A stretch of DNA of 64,000 bases from Enterobacillus tribolii (GCF_003363015.1 NZ_QRAP01000003.1:1-64000), one strand, 5' to 3'; shown: positions 33,446-43,104, counted from the first letter of the stretch. Translations and numbers: made by a program. The notes: generated by a model from the letters alone, not told the origin.

Positions 33446-34837
33446 ATGGACTATTTACCGATCTTCTGTCAACTGCGCCAACGCGCATGCCTGTTAGTGG
33501 GCGGCGGCGAAGTCGCCGAGCGCAAGGCGCGCCTGCTGCTGGACGCCGGTGCCGATCTGACGGTAAACGCCCCTGAATTCACCCCCCAGTTCCGCCTGTG
33601 GGCTGACGACAAACGCCTGACGCTGGCAGAGTGCGCATTCTCCCCGGCGTTGCTGGAAGGCGCCTGGCTGGTGATTGCCGCCACCGATGACGCCGCGGTC
33701 AACGAAGAGGTCTATCAGGCGGCTACCGCCAGGCAGATTTTCTGCAACGTGGTGGACAGCCCGGCGCACGCCAGCTTTATCATGCCGTCGATTATCGACC
33801 GTTCGCCGCTGATGGTTGCGGTTTCCTCCGGCGGCAAAGCCCCGGTGCTGGCGCGCTTACTGCGCGAGAAGCTGGAGTCCCTGCTGCCGCTGCACCTCGG
33901 CCAGCTGGCGCTGTTTGCCGGCAACCTGCGCCAGCGGGTGAAACAGCACTTTAACCACATCACCCTGCGTCGCCGTTTCTGGGAAAAATTGTTCGTCCAC
34001 GATCGTCTGGCTCAGGCGCTGGCGAACCAGGATCAGGCCCTGACGCTGCGTTACACCGAAGAGTTGTTCAATTCTCCGCTGGAGCAGCGCGGCGAAGTCG
34101 TGCTGGTCGGCGCCGGCCCCGGCGACGCCGGCCTGCTTACCCTCAAGGGATTGCAGCAGATCCAGCAGGCCGACGTGGTGGTGTACGACCGTCTGGTGTC
34201 CGATGACATCATGAATCTGGTGCGCCGCGACGCCGAGCGCATTTTCGTCGGTAAACGGGCCGGTTATCACTGTGTACCACAGGAAGAAATCAACCAGATT
34301 TTGCTCGATCACGCGCGGCGCGGCCGGCGCGTGGTACGCCTGAAAGGCGGCGATCCCTTCATTTTCGGCCGCGGCGGCGAAGAGCTGGAAGCCCTGGCGG
34401 ACGACAGCATCGCCTTCACCGTCGTCCCCGGCATCACCGCAGCCTCTGGCTGCTCCGCCTATGCCGGAATTCCGCTGACTCACCGCGATCATGCCCGCAG
34501 CGTACGCCTGGTCACCGGCCATGCCCGTAAAGACGGTTCGATCGACTGGGCCAACATGGCAGCGGAACAGCAAACGCTGGTGTTTTATATGGGGCTGTCG
34601 CAGGCGGAAGAGATACAAAACAGCCTGATCCAGCACGGCATGGCCGCCGACATGCCCGTCGCGCTGGTGGAAAACGGAACATCGACCCGCCAACGCGTCG
34701 TCAGCGGCAGGCTGGATGAACTTGCCCGGTTGGCGCAGCAGGTTGAAAGCCCGACCCTGATTATCGTAGGGCGTGTTGTTGCGCTGCGCGACAGACTCAA
34801 CTGGTTTTCCGCCCCGGACACTGAGAAACAAAGCTAA
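33446..34837 (+). CDS. cysG: Siroheme synthase (multifunctional)
   Basis: Makes siroheme for NirB and sulfite reductase. 463 residues (E. coli 457). N-terminal dehydrogenase/ferrochelatase ([29 protein letters not shown]; catalytic region [15 protein letters not shown]). C-terminal uroporphyrinogen III methyltransferase ([36 protein letters not shown]). The order nirBDC-cysG puts cofactor synthesis with its enzyme. Confidence 0.97.
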   Translation: MDYLPIFCQLRQRACLLVGGGEVAERKARLLLDAGADLTVNAPEFTPQFRLWADDKRLTLAECAFSPALLEGAWLVIAATDDAAVNEEVYQAATARQIFCNVVDSPAHASFIMPSIIDRSPLMVAVSSGGKAPVLARLLREKLESLLPLHLGQLALFAGNLRQRVKQHFNHITLRRRFWEKLFVHDRLAQALANQDQALTLRYTEELFNSPLEQRGEVVLVGAGPGDAGLLTLKGLQQIQQADVVVYDRLVSDDIMNLVRRDAERIFVGKRAGYHCVPQEEINQILLDHARRGRRVVRLKGGDPFIFGRGGEELEALADDSIAFTVVPGITAASGCSAYAGIPLTHRDHARSVRLVTGHARKDGSIDWANMAAEQQTLVFYMGLSQAEEIQNSLIQHGMAADMPVALVENGTSTRQRVVSGRLDELARLAQQVESPTLIIVGRVVALRDRLNWFSAPDTEKQS

Positions 34838-34848
34838 CCTTTTCCTGA

Positions 34849-34883
34849 GGATAAATAACGCTGCTCACCGGCGTTATTTATCC
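34849..34883. repeat. Perfect inverted repeat after cysG
   Basis: GGATAAATAACGC and GCGTTATTTATCC pair perfectly (13 bp) around a 9-base loop, 12 bp after the cysG stop. No T-tract follows directly. Possibly the 3' end of the nir operon transcript or a regulator site. Confidence 0.55.
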
Positions 34884-35017
34884 GGTAACCGGCCTTTTCC
34901 GGCGCGGCCTTCCTGCCTGATACCTGCACAAAGAATAACGTCTTTACCGATCCACTTGGCAAAATAAAATAAAGATATGCCGGCACTGGCAGAACATTGA
35001 ACCAATTCGTACACTTT

Positions 35018-35040
35018 ATATACGCCAACATGGCGTTTAT
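35018..35040. promoter_or_regulatory. Inverted repeat before the Gly-rich lipoprotein gene
   Basis: ATATACGCCA and TGGCGTTTAT (one mismatch) flank ACA. It ends 7 bp before GGAGGG, the ribosome-binding site of the lipoprotein gene, so it is either an operator or a leader hairpin next to the RBS. Confidence 0.45.
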
Positions 35041-35059
35041 ATCTGTGGAGGGTCACCCT

Positions 35060-36271
35060 ATGCGCCCTATCAACGTTGGCCGCCTCAGCACTATTGGGGT
35101 GGCTGTCTTACTTGCTCTGTCGCTCGCGGCCTGCAGTGGCGGCGGCGGCGGATCCCATAACTTCGCGAAAAATAACACCGCAGGATCATCCAGCAATGGT
35201 AATGGTTCCGGAGGCGGTGGAGATAACGGCTCCGGCGGCGGCTCGGGGTCGGGCAGCAGCGGTTCCGGTGGTGGTTCTGGCTCAGGCGGCAATGGTTCCG
35301 GCTCGGGCGGTAACGGCGGTGGTTCCGGTGGTAATGGCTCTGGTTCGGGCGGCGGAGGGAACGGCTCCGGCGGAAACGGGGGCGGTAGCGGCTCAGGCAC
35401 GCTGGCCACCGGCACAATTCTGAATCACGCGGGCAGCGCCGTGGATGGCGTAGGCAACCAAATCAGCAGCATCGCAACCCAGACGCCGGTCGGCAGCCTC
35501 CCCGTCGTCGGGTCGGGCGTCGTGACCGTGGTTGACAGCGCCGGCAACGCCGTCAGCTCCGTAGGCACCGGCATTCAAAACGGCGTCGGCCAGTTAGGCA
35601 GTAACCCTAACGCCATCGGCGTAACGGCCGCCGGCGTTCCCAAAGCCGTAGCGAACGTCGGCACCGGCGTATCCGGCCTGGGCGGCACGGTGTCGGGCAT
35701 CGGCAATAACACCCCGCTGGGCGGCGTCACCGGCACCGCGGGCAATCTGGTCACGAGCGTAGGTAACGTCGTCACCACTACCGGCAACGGGCTGGCGCAA
35801 AACCTGCAAACCGGCGCGGCTTCCGGCCTGACAACCGCCGCCACCGGTGTGGTTACGCCGGTCGTGGCGCAGGTGCAGGGTGTCACCCAGACCGTAGGCG
35901 GCGCTACCGGCCTGGGCGCCCCGGTCAACGGTCTGCTTAACACCGTTGGCGGCGCGGTGGCGAATACGGGAACGCATGTCACGACCACAACCCCGGCGTT
36001 GGCTGGCGCAGGCCAGACGCTGACCGGCGTGGGCCAGGCCGTACAGGCAACCGGTGGACTGGTAGTGCCGGCAAACGGTAATACCTCCGGCGGCCTGCTG
36101 ACCAGCGTATCAACCACGCTCGGCGGCCTGACCGGCGGCGTCAATGCCGGTGTTTCGACCAACGGCGCCACGACCACCTCCGGCAGCAACGGCGGAAACG
36201 GGCTGTTGTCCGGCGTGGGCGGTACGGTTGGCGGGCTGACGTCCGGTCTGGGGCTGACCCAGAAGAAATAG
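35060..36271 (+). CDS. Gly/Ser-rich lipoprotein, predicted cargo of the adjacent TpsB
   Basis: 403 residues from ATG 35060, eight bases after GGAGGG; the longer frame lacks a matching RBS. Lipoprotein signal peptide MRPINVGRLSTIGVAVLLAL with lipobox LAAC, lipid-bearing Cys25 and Ser at +2, so outer-membrane sorting is expected. Residues 26-113 are a Gly/Ser/Asn linker. Residues 114-403 contain irregular GxxVxxVGxxV-type repeats (for example GNLVTSVGNVVTTTG). Some such proteins are annotated collagen-like; I see no true long Gly-X-Y tract. No TPS domain or Cys elsewhere. Paired with the TpsB gene 103 bp downstream. Confidence 0.8.
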   Translation: MRPINVGRLSTIGVAVLLALSLAACSGGGGGSHNFAKNNTAGSSSNGNGSGGGGDNGSGGGSGSGSSGSGGGSGSGGNGSGSGGNGGGSGGNGSGSGGGGNGSGGNGGGSGSGTLATGTILNHAGSAVDGVGNQISSIATQTPVGSLPVVGSGVVTVVDSAGNAVSSVGTGIQNGVGQLGSNPNAIGVTAAGVPKAVANVGTGVSGLGGTVSGIGNNTPLGGVTGTAGNLVTSVGNVVTTTGNGLAQNLQTGAASGLTTAATGVVTPVVAQVQGVTQTVGGATGLGAPVNGLLNTVGGAVANTGTHVTTTTPALAGAGQTLTGVGQAVQATGGLVVPANGNTSGGLLTSVSTTLGGLTGGVNAGVSTNGATTTSGSNGGNGLLSGVGGTVGGLTSGLGLTQKK

Positions 36272-36283
36272 CCAACTCAGCAT

Positions 36284-36342
36284 GATCCGACGTTAGATCG
36301 GATCGCCGGCGCATATCGCCTTACCGGGCTATGCGCCGGCGA
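36284..36342 (+). terminator. Tandem hairpins between cargo and transporter
   Basis: First hairpin GATCCGA/TCGGATC (36284-36290 with 36298-36304). Second is a perfect 13-bp stem TCGCCGGCGCATA/TATGCGCCGGCGA (36303-36315 with 36330-36342). The two overlap by two bases. No T-tract follows; probably a partial terminator or mRNA-stability element setting the cargo:transporter ratio. Confidence 0.55.
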
Positions 36343-36374
36343 ACGGGCATCACTGTGCGCAGAAGGAATATTCG

Positions 36375-38090
36375 ATGAGAATAAACACCTGCATCGCTAT
36401 TTTGTTCGGCGTCGCGGCGGGAAGAAGCCTGGCGGAAATGTTTCCCGCGTTGATTGACCCCAACAACCCGGCCAGGTTGGCGCAGGAAGTCCCCAAACCG
36501 CCGGTTCAGGCGCCACAGCCCGCCACCATTACACAAACCCGGAAGGCCCCCGCGCTGACGCCGGATACCCTGATTTCAGTTGAACACCTTCAGTTTATCG
36601 GCGGCTCCCGCTACCCTCTGGACGTTCTGGCAGCCCCTTTCGCGCCCTACGTCGGCAAGAAAGTGACGCTGAAGACGTTGATCGCCGCGACGGACAGCCT
36701 TACCCGCCGCTATCACGACGACGGCTACGTGCTTTCTTACGCCTACCTGCCGGCGGATAATTTTCAGCAGGGAACCCTGAAAATCGGTCTGGTCGAAGGC
36801 TACGTCGCCAATACCCGCATCCATAGTGAAAATCAGGCCGTCGGGCGCTGGCTGACCAAGCTATCGCAGCGTATCATGGCGGAAAAACCGCTGACGCAGG
36901 ACACTTTTGACCGCTATACCCTGCTGATGAGCCGTACTCCGGACACCAGGGTGACCGCTTCGGCCAATAATCCCGGCAACATTTACGGCGCCGCACAGAT
37001 GGACGTCAACGCACAGCGCACACGCAACTGGAACGTCATTACCTCATTCGATACCCGCAAGGGCGCGAGCTTGGGCATCGTCAACGCCACGCTGAGTGGG
37101 CTGACCGGCTACGGCGAACAGTTAGGCATTGCCGCCCTGGTGCCGCTGGATAAAAACACCCGGAAAAGCTACTTCGGCCTCAACTATCAGCAATACCTGA
37201 ATGATGACGGCCTGTTGATGCAGTTGAAAGGCAGCTATTACCAGCAGGATCCGCGGGACTACACCACGCTGCTGACCCTGCCCGGCGGTATCAATATCGA
37301 CACGCGGGAAAAGCAGACGCAGTACAACGGCGGCGTCACGTTCAGCTATCCCATGGTATTGACGCGCAAAGACCAATGGACCCTCAGCGGCGGCCTGGAC
37401 TATCTCGACAAACGCAACGATTACCGGCTGCGGGCAAAAACGTCAGAACAAGAGCTCAGCCTGCCCGGCATTAACCAGCACGCACGTTACCCGGCGGCAG
37501 AGCTGGGCCTCAATGGCTATCACGAATTCGAGCAGGCCTACTGGAATGCCCGTTTCAGCGTACGCCAGGGGATTGACGCCTTCGGCGCCAAAAACACCGG
37601 CGAAGCAGCAGACCTGAACTTCACTCGCTGGAAATTCAACGGCGACGCCGCCTATCTGTTCGACAAGAAATGGCGGCTGAGCACCGCCGTGGAAGGTGAC
37701 TGGTCGGATAATGACCTACCCGAAGCCGAACGCGCCAGCTTCGGCGCCCAGCGTTTCGGGCGCGGATATCAGGACGGCGAGGCCACAGGCGACTACGGGG
37801 CAGGAGGTCAGGTGGAGATGCGCTACCTGTATAATCATGAGTTCGGCCCCTGGCTGAAAACCATTCAGCCCTACGTGCTGATGGACGCCGCCCACACCGG
37901 CTTTAACCGGCCGGGGCTGCCGCATCAGAACCTCTCCTCATACGCCGTCGGCGTCACCTTCGGCGACAACCGCCACTACACGCTCTCCGTTGAAGGCGCG
38001 CGCCCCATCGGCGATCTCCCCAGCGACAGCAGCCAGCGGGACTGGCGCTTCAGCGCGACCTTCAGCTACAACTTCGGTGCCGGTTCTTAG
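36375..38090 (+). CDS. ShlB/FhaC/HecB (TpsB) family outer-membrane transporter
   Basis: 571 residues, AAGGA before the ATG. Signal peptide about residues 1-20, a Pro-rich segment to residue 65, a POTRA-like domain from about 66 to 150 (YHDDGYVLSYAYLP, LKIGLVEGYV), then a 16-strand-type barrel. The TpsB lid-loop motif FGRGYQDGEATGD is at 461-473, and the protein ends SATFSYNFGAGS, an aromatic outer-membrane end. Family members secrete or surface-display one partner protein; the only candidate here is the upstream lipoprotein. Four bp from the convergent aroY-like gene. Confidence 0.88.
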   Translation: MRINTCIAILFGVAAGRSLAEMFPALIDPNNPARLAQEVPKPPVQAPQPATITQTRKAPALTPDTLISVEHLQFIGGSRYPLDVLAAPFAPYVGKKVTLKTLIAATDSLTRRYHDDGYVLSYAYLPADNFQQGTLKIGLVEGYVANTRIHSENQAVGRWLTKLSQRIMAEKPLTQDTFDRYTLLMSRTPDTRVTASANNPGNIYGAAQMDVNAQRTRNWNVITSFDTRKGASLGIVNATLSGLTGYGEQLGIAALVPLDKNTRKSYFGLNYQQYLNDDGLLMQLKGSYYQQDPRDYTTLLTLPGGINIDTREKQTQYNGGVTFSYPMVLTRKDQWTLSGGLDYLDKRNDYRLRAKTSEQELSLPGINQHARYPAAELGLNGYHEFEQAYWNARFSVRQGIDAFGAKNTGEAADLNFTRWKFNGDAAYLFDKKWRLSTAVEGDWSDNDLPEAERASFGAQRFGRGYQDGEATGDYGAGGQVEMRYLYNHEFGPWLKTIQPYVLMDAAHTGFNRPGLPHQNLSSYAVGVTFGDNRHYTLSVEGARPIGDLPSDSSQRDWRFSATFSYNFGAGS

Positions 38091-38094
38091 CGGT

Positions 38095-39615
38095 TCACTC
38101 AAATAACGAGGGCGCGAACGGGCGCGGATCGACATCCATAAAAGGTGCCCGTTCAAAGCGATCTTTCAGCGCCCAAGGCACCGTACAGTCAAAGATGGTT
38201 TTACAGGAAATCCCGCGTTCACGAATCGAGGGGCTGTAATCCGGCATCTGTGACGGGTCCAACTGATGCCCGCGGATACCGGGCAGGAATGTCGTGCTGA
38301 CGTCGCCCTGATAGCGCGTGGTCATCGCCCACAGAACGTCGTTGCTGTCGAAGGGATCGACGTCTTCGTCCACCACAATCACGTTTTTCAGCTCGGAATA
38401 AGTCGCCAGCGCAATGAGCGCCGCCTGTCCCTGACGCCCTTCATCATTGGCGCTGCGTTTTTTCACCTGCAGCACCGCCAGAAACTTGCCGCCGCCGGCG
38501 GTATGGGCATAGACGTTTTGCAGAAAGCCGGGCAGCGCCGCCTCAACCGCGTTATAAATACTGGCTTCGGTCGGAATACCGGCCAGCGTGGTGTGTTCTT
38601 CCCCCGGCCCAACCAGGGTTTGCAGAATAGCCTGACGGCGCATGGTCACCGCCTTCACCTTAATGACCGGCAGGGACGGATTGGCGTCACCGCAATAGCC
38701 GGGGAACTCAGGCATGGCATGGCCGCTATGGGTGTTCTGATCCTCTTTTACCCGCACGTTGGGTAACAGTTCCCCCTCAATGACGATTTCCGCACGGGCA
38801 ATCGCCCGCTCCGGCACCGCCACGCCCGGCACCAGTTCCACCGGCCGCCCGCGCAGCGCTCCGGCAACCGACAACTCGTTATAGCCGAACGGCGTAGTCG
38901 GCGCTTCAAAGCACGCGCCGATGTAAATCGCCGGATCAAGCCCCATGTTGATGGTGACCGGCAGCGGTTTACCGGCAGCCTCCGCTTTCTGGCGGAACAC
39001 TTCGATATGCCGCCCGGTGGCGAGAAACATCGAGAGCTCATCCCGGCCCTGAACGCACAGGCGATGGATGGTAACGTCGGTCAGCGCCTCCTGCGGATCG
39101 CTTGCCAGCACCAGTCCCAGGCAGAAGAACGGCCCGGCATCCAGCGGCGTGTTAGTCGGCGCCGGCAGCAGCTTACGCAGATCAAACGCCGGATCGCTGG
39201 CTAAAAATACCTGCTCCTGGCACGGCGCCTGTTCAGCCGGCACGTCCACCGGCTCCAGCGGCTGCTTTACTGCACGCGCCATGTGAAAGGCCAGCTCATG
39301 CGGCTGGCAGCCAAGCAGCAGCGCCGCGCGTTCACGGCTGGCATGCACGCCGACCAGCACGCGTGAGCCGGGATACCCCTTGATGCTGTTGAACATCATC
39401 GCCGGGCCGAGCCGGGTCGGGCGCTTCACCGTCCCGCCCGCGCCGATGTAGCGGTAGACGCCCGCCAGCTCCGCATTAGGGTCTACCGGGCGATCCGTCT
39501 CCAGATACTGCCCCGGATGTTGCTTCAGCAACGCGATAGCGCTGCGCAGATCGTTGACGTCATCAGCCGTCGTCAGTTTTTCGTCATGATTGGAATGCGT
39601 CGAATCAGAATACAT
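38095..39615 (-). CDS. aroY: UbiD-family decarboxylase, AroY (protocatechuate decarboxylase)-like
   Basis: 506 residues from ATG 39615 (GAGGT five bases upstream). Many blocks match what I remember of AroY from Klebsiella/Enterobacter: DLRSAIALLKQHPG, GGTVKRPTRLGPAMMFNS, LPVTINMGLDPAIYIGACFEAPTTPFGYNE and CKTIFDCTVPWALKDRFERAPFM. AroY converts protocatechuate to catechol and needs prenylated FMN, normally supplied by a UbiX partner. No ubiX-like gene is in the window. A related hydroxyarene decarboxylase, such as gallate decarboxylase, is the alternative. Divergent from a LysR regulator. Confidence 0.8.
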   Translation of the reverse strand: MYSDSTHSNHDEKLTTADDVNDLRSAIALLKQHPGQYLETDRPVDPNAELAGVYRYIGAGGTVKRPTRLGPAMMFNSIKGYPGSRVLVGVHASRERAALLLGCQPHELAFHMARAVKQPLEPVDVPAEQAPCQEQVFLASDPAFDLRKLLPAPTNTPLDAGPFFCLGLVLASDPQEALTDVTIHRLCVQGRDELSMFLATGRHIEVFRQKAEAAGKPLPVTINMGLDPAIYIGACFEAPTTPFGYNELSVAGALRGRPVELVPGVAVPERAIARAEIVIEGELLPNVRVKEDQNTHSGHAMPEFPGYCGDANPSLPVIKVKAVTMRRQAILQTLVGPGEEHTTLAGIPTEASIYNAVEAALPGFLQNVYAHTAGGGKFLAVLQVKKRSANDEGRQGQAALIALATYSELKNVIVVDEDVDPFDSNDVLWAMTTRYQGDVSTTFLPGIRGHQLDPSQMPDYSPSIRERGISCKTIFDCTVPWALKDRFERAPFMDVDPRPFAPSLFE

Positions 39616-39683
39616 AGAAACCTCGCTTTTTTTCCATCTTGCGCCTGCCAAGAGCGCCGATCAATTGCATGATTAACGCCTTA

Positions 39684-39704
39684 TTGATAAGTTTTTATTA
39701 TCGA
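39684..39704. promoter_or_regulatory. Candidate LysR-type operator
   Basis: TTGATAA-N7-TTATC with a dyad centre near 39694 lies between the divergent aroY-like and lysR genes, ending about 20 bp before the LysR start. The layout suits LysR-type autoregulation and control of the decarboxylase. Confidence 0.45.
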
Positions 39705-39722
39705 CATCAGCAGGAACAAATT

Positions 39723-40607
39723 ATGGATTTCCGGCATCTGCGCTACTTCGTCACGCTGGCGGAGCAGCTCCACATGGGACGGGCCGCCGAAACGCTCGGT
39801 ATCGCCCAACCGGCGCTGAGCCAGCAAATCCGGGCGCTGGAAGAGCGTCTGGGTGTGATGCTGTTTCTGCGCGCTCACCGCCGCCTGACGTTAACGCAGG
39901 CGGGCGACGCTTTCCTGCACAAAGCCCGGCTGGCCCTGCAGGCCGCCGAAGATGCGGTACAGGAAGCCCGGCGCACCGCGCGCGGCGAACAGGGCGCCAT
40001 CGCCATCGGCCATGTATCCAGCGCCATGTTCGACCCGACGCTTCCGGCTCTGCTGCATACGTTCCATCAGCGCTACCCCGACGTGAACCTCAGCCTGCAA
40101 CCCGCTTCGGTAAACGACCTGCTGAACGGCCTCAAAAACCAGTCATTGGATCTGGCAATTATCCGCGCTCCGCACGGGCCGCTTCCTCAGGAGCTGGAAA
40201 GCCGTTTGTTTCTGCGTGAAGCCTTAACGCTGGCGATTAACGAACAGCATCCTCTGGCCGGCAAAACGCCGGTTGCCCTGACGGCGCTGGCGCAGGAACG
40301 TTGGCTGGTCATGACCGATCCGGAAGGCATCGGGCTGGAACACGTCGTAAGGGAGCTTTGCCGGAAATCAGGCTTCTCGCCACAAACCGGACAGCGGGTT
40401 AAAGACGTGGCGACGCTGGTAAGCCTGGTCGCCGCGAATCTGGGCGTGGGGTTGGTGCCGAACTCAGCCACGGTGATCAACCTGCCGGGCGTACGCTTCT
40501 TAGCCGTGGAGAGTAACCCGGAAAGTGAATTAAGCGTGGTATACCGCAGGTTTGAAAAGTCAGCCGCCGTCAAGAAGCTGCTTGCGATGACGCCCGAAGC
40601 GACATAA
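39723..40607 (+). CDS. LysR family transcriptional regulator
   Basis: 294 residues from ATG 39723, with AGGA seven bases upstream; the longer frame has no family match. The N-terminal winged helix is MDFRHLRYFVTLAEQLHMGRAAETLGIAQPALSQQIRALE and the effector domain is typical of LysR_substrate proteins. Its divergent partner, the AroY-like gene, is the likely target, with an aromatic acid as the likely inducer; this is inference. Confidence 0.92.
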   Translation: MDFRHLRYFVTLAEQLHMGRAAETLGIAQPALSQQIRALEERLGVMLFLRAHRRLTLTQAGDAFLHKARLALQAAEDAVQEARRTARGEQGAIAIGHVSSAMFDPTLPALLHTFHQRYPDVNLSLQPASVNDLLNGLKNQSLDLAIIRAPHGPLPQELESRLFLREALTLAINEQHPLAGKTPVALTALAQERWLVMTDPEGIGLEHVVRELCRKSGFSPQTGQRVKDVATLVSLVAANLGVGLVPNSATVINLPGVRFLAVESNPESELSVVYRRFEKSAAVKKLLAMTPEAT

Positions 40608-40629
40608 GCGCCCCTGCGGAAATAAAACG

Positions 40630-40659
40630 CATCCGGGCAGCGTTTCCCCTGCCCGGATG
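40630..40659. terminator. Bidirectional terminator lysR/trpS
   Basis: CATCCGGGCAG and CTGCCCGGATG pair perfectly (11 bp) around CGTTTCCC. On the minus strand GTTTTATTT follows, so it fits trpS best. Confidence 0.75.
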
Positions 40660-40693
40660 TGCGGAAAAAGCCGGGATCCGGCCCAATCAGATT

Positions 40694-41698
40694 TTACGGT
40701 TTGCCGACAAACCCGATCGCTTCATGCACCCGCTCCAGCGTCGCATTGGCGCGGGCAGACGCTTTCTCCGCGCCATCCTTCATCACCTGGCGCAAAAACG
40801 CCTCATCATTGCGATAGCGGTGATAACGCTCCTGCAACTCTTCCAGCATGCCGGAAACCGCATCAGCGACGGCGCCTTTCAGGTGACCATACATCTGGCC
40901 TTCAAACTCTTTCTCCAGATCCGCAATCGCCTTGCCGGTCACGCCTGCCAGAATATCCAGCAGGTTGGAAACCCCGGCCTTGTTCTGCAGGTCGTAGCGC
41001 ACAACAGGCGGCTCATCGGAGTCCGTCACCGCACGTTTGATCTTCTTCACTACCGACTTGGGATCTTCCAGCAGGCCGATCACGTTATTGCGGTTATCGT
41101 CCGACTTCGACATCTTCTTGGTCGGCTCCAGCAGCGACATCACGCGCGCGCCGGATTTGGGAATAAACGGCTCCGGCACCTTGAACACATCGCCGTACAG
41201 CGCATTGAAACGACCGGCGACGTCGCGGCTCAGCTCCAGATGCTGTTTCTGATCTTCACCTACCGGCACCAGGTTGGTCTGGTACAGCAGGATGTCCGCC
41301 GCCATCAGCACCGGATAATCAAACAGACCGGCGTTAATGTTTTCTTCATAGCGGGCGGATTTATCTTTGAACTGGGTCATGCGGCTCAGTTCGCCGAAAT
41401 AGGTGTAGCAGTTCAGCGCCCATCCCAGCTGAGCATGCGCCGGAACGTGCGACTGTACGAAAATGGTGCTCTTCTGCGGGTCGATGCCGCAGGCCAGGTA
41501 CAGCGCCAGCGTGTCCAGCGTGGCTTTGCGCAGCTGCTGCGGGTCCTGACGCACGGTGATCGCATGCTGGTCGACGATGCAGTAAACGCAATCGTACTCA
41601 TCCTGCATCTGCACCCACTGACGCAGCGCCCCCATGTAATTACCGATGGTCAGTTCGCCAGACGGCTGCGCGCCGCTGAAAACGATAGGCTTGCTCAT
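40694..41698 (-). CDS. trpS: Tryptophan--tRNA ligase
   Basis: Class I aminoacyl-tRNA synthetase, 334 residues, same size as E. coli. The HIGH-type motif is in [19 protein letters not shown] and the KMSKS motif in [11 protein letters not shown]. It starts two bp after the gph stop and ends the dam-rpe-gph-trpS gene series. Confidence 0.98.
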   Translation of the reverse strand: MSKPIVFSGAQPSGELTIGNYMGALRQWVQMQDEYDCVYCIVDQHAITVRQDPQQLRKATLDTLALYLACGIDPQKSTIFVQSHVPAHAQLGWALNCYTYFGELSRMTQFKDKSARYEENINAGLFDYPVLMAADILLYQTNLVPVGEDQKQHLELSRDVAGRFNALYGDVFKVPEPFIPKSGARVMSLLEPTKKMSKSDDNRNNVIGLLEDPKSVVKKIKRAVTDSDEPPVVRYDLQNKAGVSNLLDILAGVTGKAIADLEKEFEGQMYGHLKGAVADAVSGMLEELQERYHRYRNDEAFLRQVMKDGAEKASARANATLERVHEAIGFVGKP

Positions 41699-41700
41699 AG

Positions 41701-42399
41701 TTACAGTTCCTGATGATTAAGTGGTGGCAGCCCCAGCAAGGGCAGTAAATCGGAAAAGCCCGGCAGCACGCGGTCCGGCTCGCTGTGGGCGATCGGTTCG
41801 CCGTAGTTGTACCCGTAGGTCATCCCCACCGAACGGCACCCCGCAGACCTGGCGGCCTGGATGTCATTGCGTGAGTCTCCCACGAACAGCAGCTCCTGCG
41901 CATACAGCCCCAGCTTCGCCATAACCAGGTAGAGCGGCGCCGGGTGCGGCTTGCGCATCGTCACGTCATCACCGCCGATAACTTCAGCAAAGAAGACGTC
42001 GATATCCAGCGCCGACAACATCGGGCGCACGAACGGCGTGGGCTTGTTGGTCACTAACGCCAGCGGAAAGCCGCCGTGGTAAAGCGCGGTCAGGGTTTCC
42101 CTCACCTGCGGATACAAACGACTGCCGGTTTCCGCGCTGTTGGCGTAATAAAAATCGAAGCCGGCGCGCACGCGCTGGCACAGGCTTTCCGCGGGTTCGA
42201 CGTTGGCCCAGGCCAGCGCCCGCTTCACCAGCATATCCGCCCCGTTGCCGATCCAGAGTTTCACCCGCTCCTCGCCGGGTTCGGGAAAACCCTGTTCCTT
42301 CATCGCTTTATCCATCGCCGCCGCCAGACCCGGCGCGCTGTCTACCAGCGTGCCGTCCAGGTCGAAGGCGATGGCGCGTATCCCGTCCGGATTACTCAT
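41701..42399 (-). CDS. gph: Phosphoglycolate phosphatase
   Basis: HAD-family phosphatase removing 2-phosphoglycolate, a by-product of DNA 3'-end repair. 232 residues from ATG 42399; this overlaps the rpe stop by 8 bp. Catalytic motif [13 protein letters not shown], then LVTNKP and FVGDSRNDI. An ATG 7 codons earlier (42420) is possible, but family members start near the chosen site. Frame upstream lies within rpe. It lacks an internal segment that the E. coli protein (252 residues) has. Confidence 0.93.
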   Translation of the reverse strand: MSNPDGIRAIAFDLDGTLVDSAPGLAAAMDKAMKEQGFPEPGEERVKLWIGNGADMLVKRALAWANVEPAESLCQRVRAGFDFYYANSAETGSRLYPQVRETLTALYHGGFPLALVTNKPTPFVRPMLSALDIDVFFAEVIGGDDVTMRKPHPAPLYLVMAKLGLYAQELLFVGDSRNDIQAARSAGCRSVGMTYGYNYGEPIAHSEPDRVLPGFSDLLPLLGLPPLNHQEL

Positions 42400-43069
42400 G
42401 GCATGCTCTGGCGATTTCATCACGCATCTTGTCGATAACGGCCTTATAGTCCGGCTGCCCGAAAACGGCCGAACCGGCAACGAACATATCCGCACCGGCC
42501 GCCGCAATGGCGCCGATGTTGTCCGTTTTCACGCCGCCGTCCACTTCAAGGCGGATATCACGGCCGCTGGCGTCAATCAGCTTACGTACCTGACGCAGCT
42601 TATCCAACGTTCCCGGAATAAAGGACTGCCCGCCAAAACCGGGGTTCACGGACATCAGCAGAATCACGTCCACTTTATCCATGACGTACTCAAGATAGCT
42701 CAGCGACGTCGCCGGGTTGAACACCAGCCCGGCCTTGCAGCCGTGGGATTTAATCAGTTGCAGCGTACGATCGACGTGCTCCGACGCTTCAGGATGAAAA
42801 GAGATGATGCTGGCGCCGGCCTCGGCAAAATCCGGCACGATGCGATCGACCGGTTTCACCATCAGATGTACGTCGATAGGCGCAGTGATGCCGTAATCGC
42901 GCAGCGCTTTGCACACCATCGGACCGATGGTCAGGTTAGGAACGTAATGGTTATCCATTACGTCGAAATGAACCACGTCCCCGCCGGCTTCCAGCACCTT
43001 CGCGACATCTTCGCCCAACCGCGCGAAATCTGCCGATAAAATAGACGGGGCGATCAAATACTGTCTCAT
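42392..43069 (-). CDS. rpe: Ribulose-phosphate 3-epimerase
   Basis: Pentose-phosphate enzyme, TIM barrel of 225 residues, the same length as E. coli. Active-site blocks [32 protein letters not shown] and LEVDGGV are present. ATG 43069 has GGAGAA at good spacing; an in-frame ATG four codons upstream does not. 35 bp after dam, overlaps gph. Confidence 0.97.
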   Translation of the reverse strand: MRQYLIAPSILSADFARLGEDVAKVLEAGGDVVHFDVMDNHYVPNLTIGPMVCKALRDYGITAPIDVHLMVKPVDRIVPDFAEAGASIISFHPEASEHVDRTLQLIKSHGCKAGLVFNPATSLSYLEYVMDKVDVILLMSVNPGFGGQSFIPGTLDKLRQVRKLIDASGRDIRLEVDGGVKTDNIGAIAAAGADMFVAGSAVFGQPDYKAVIDKMRDEIARACHE

Positions 43070-43104
43070 CCGCTTCTCCATACGCTTGGTATTTATGCGG
43101 CGCG

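Noticed and set aside
35150-35400. Gly/Ser tract as a sequencing or assembly artefact
   Set aside because: Reading frame is open throughout, codons vary (GGC, GGT, GGA, TCC, AGC), and the C-terminal region continues in frame with a proper stop.
35053-35415. Pro-rich minus-strand frame opposite the lipoprotein linker
   Set aside because: The complement of GGC/TCC repeats reads as PPEP; this is an artefact of the Gly-rich tract.
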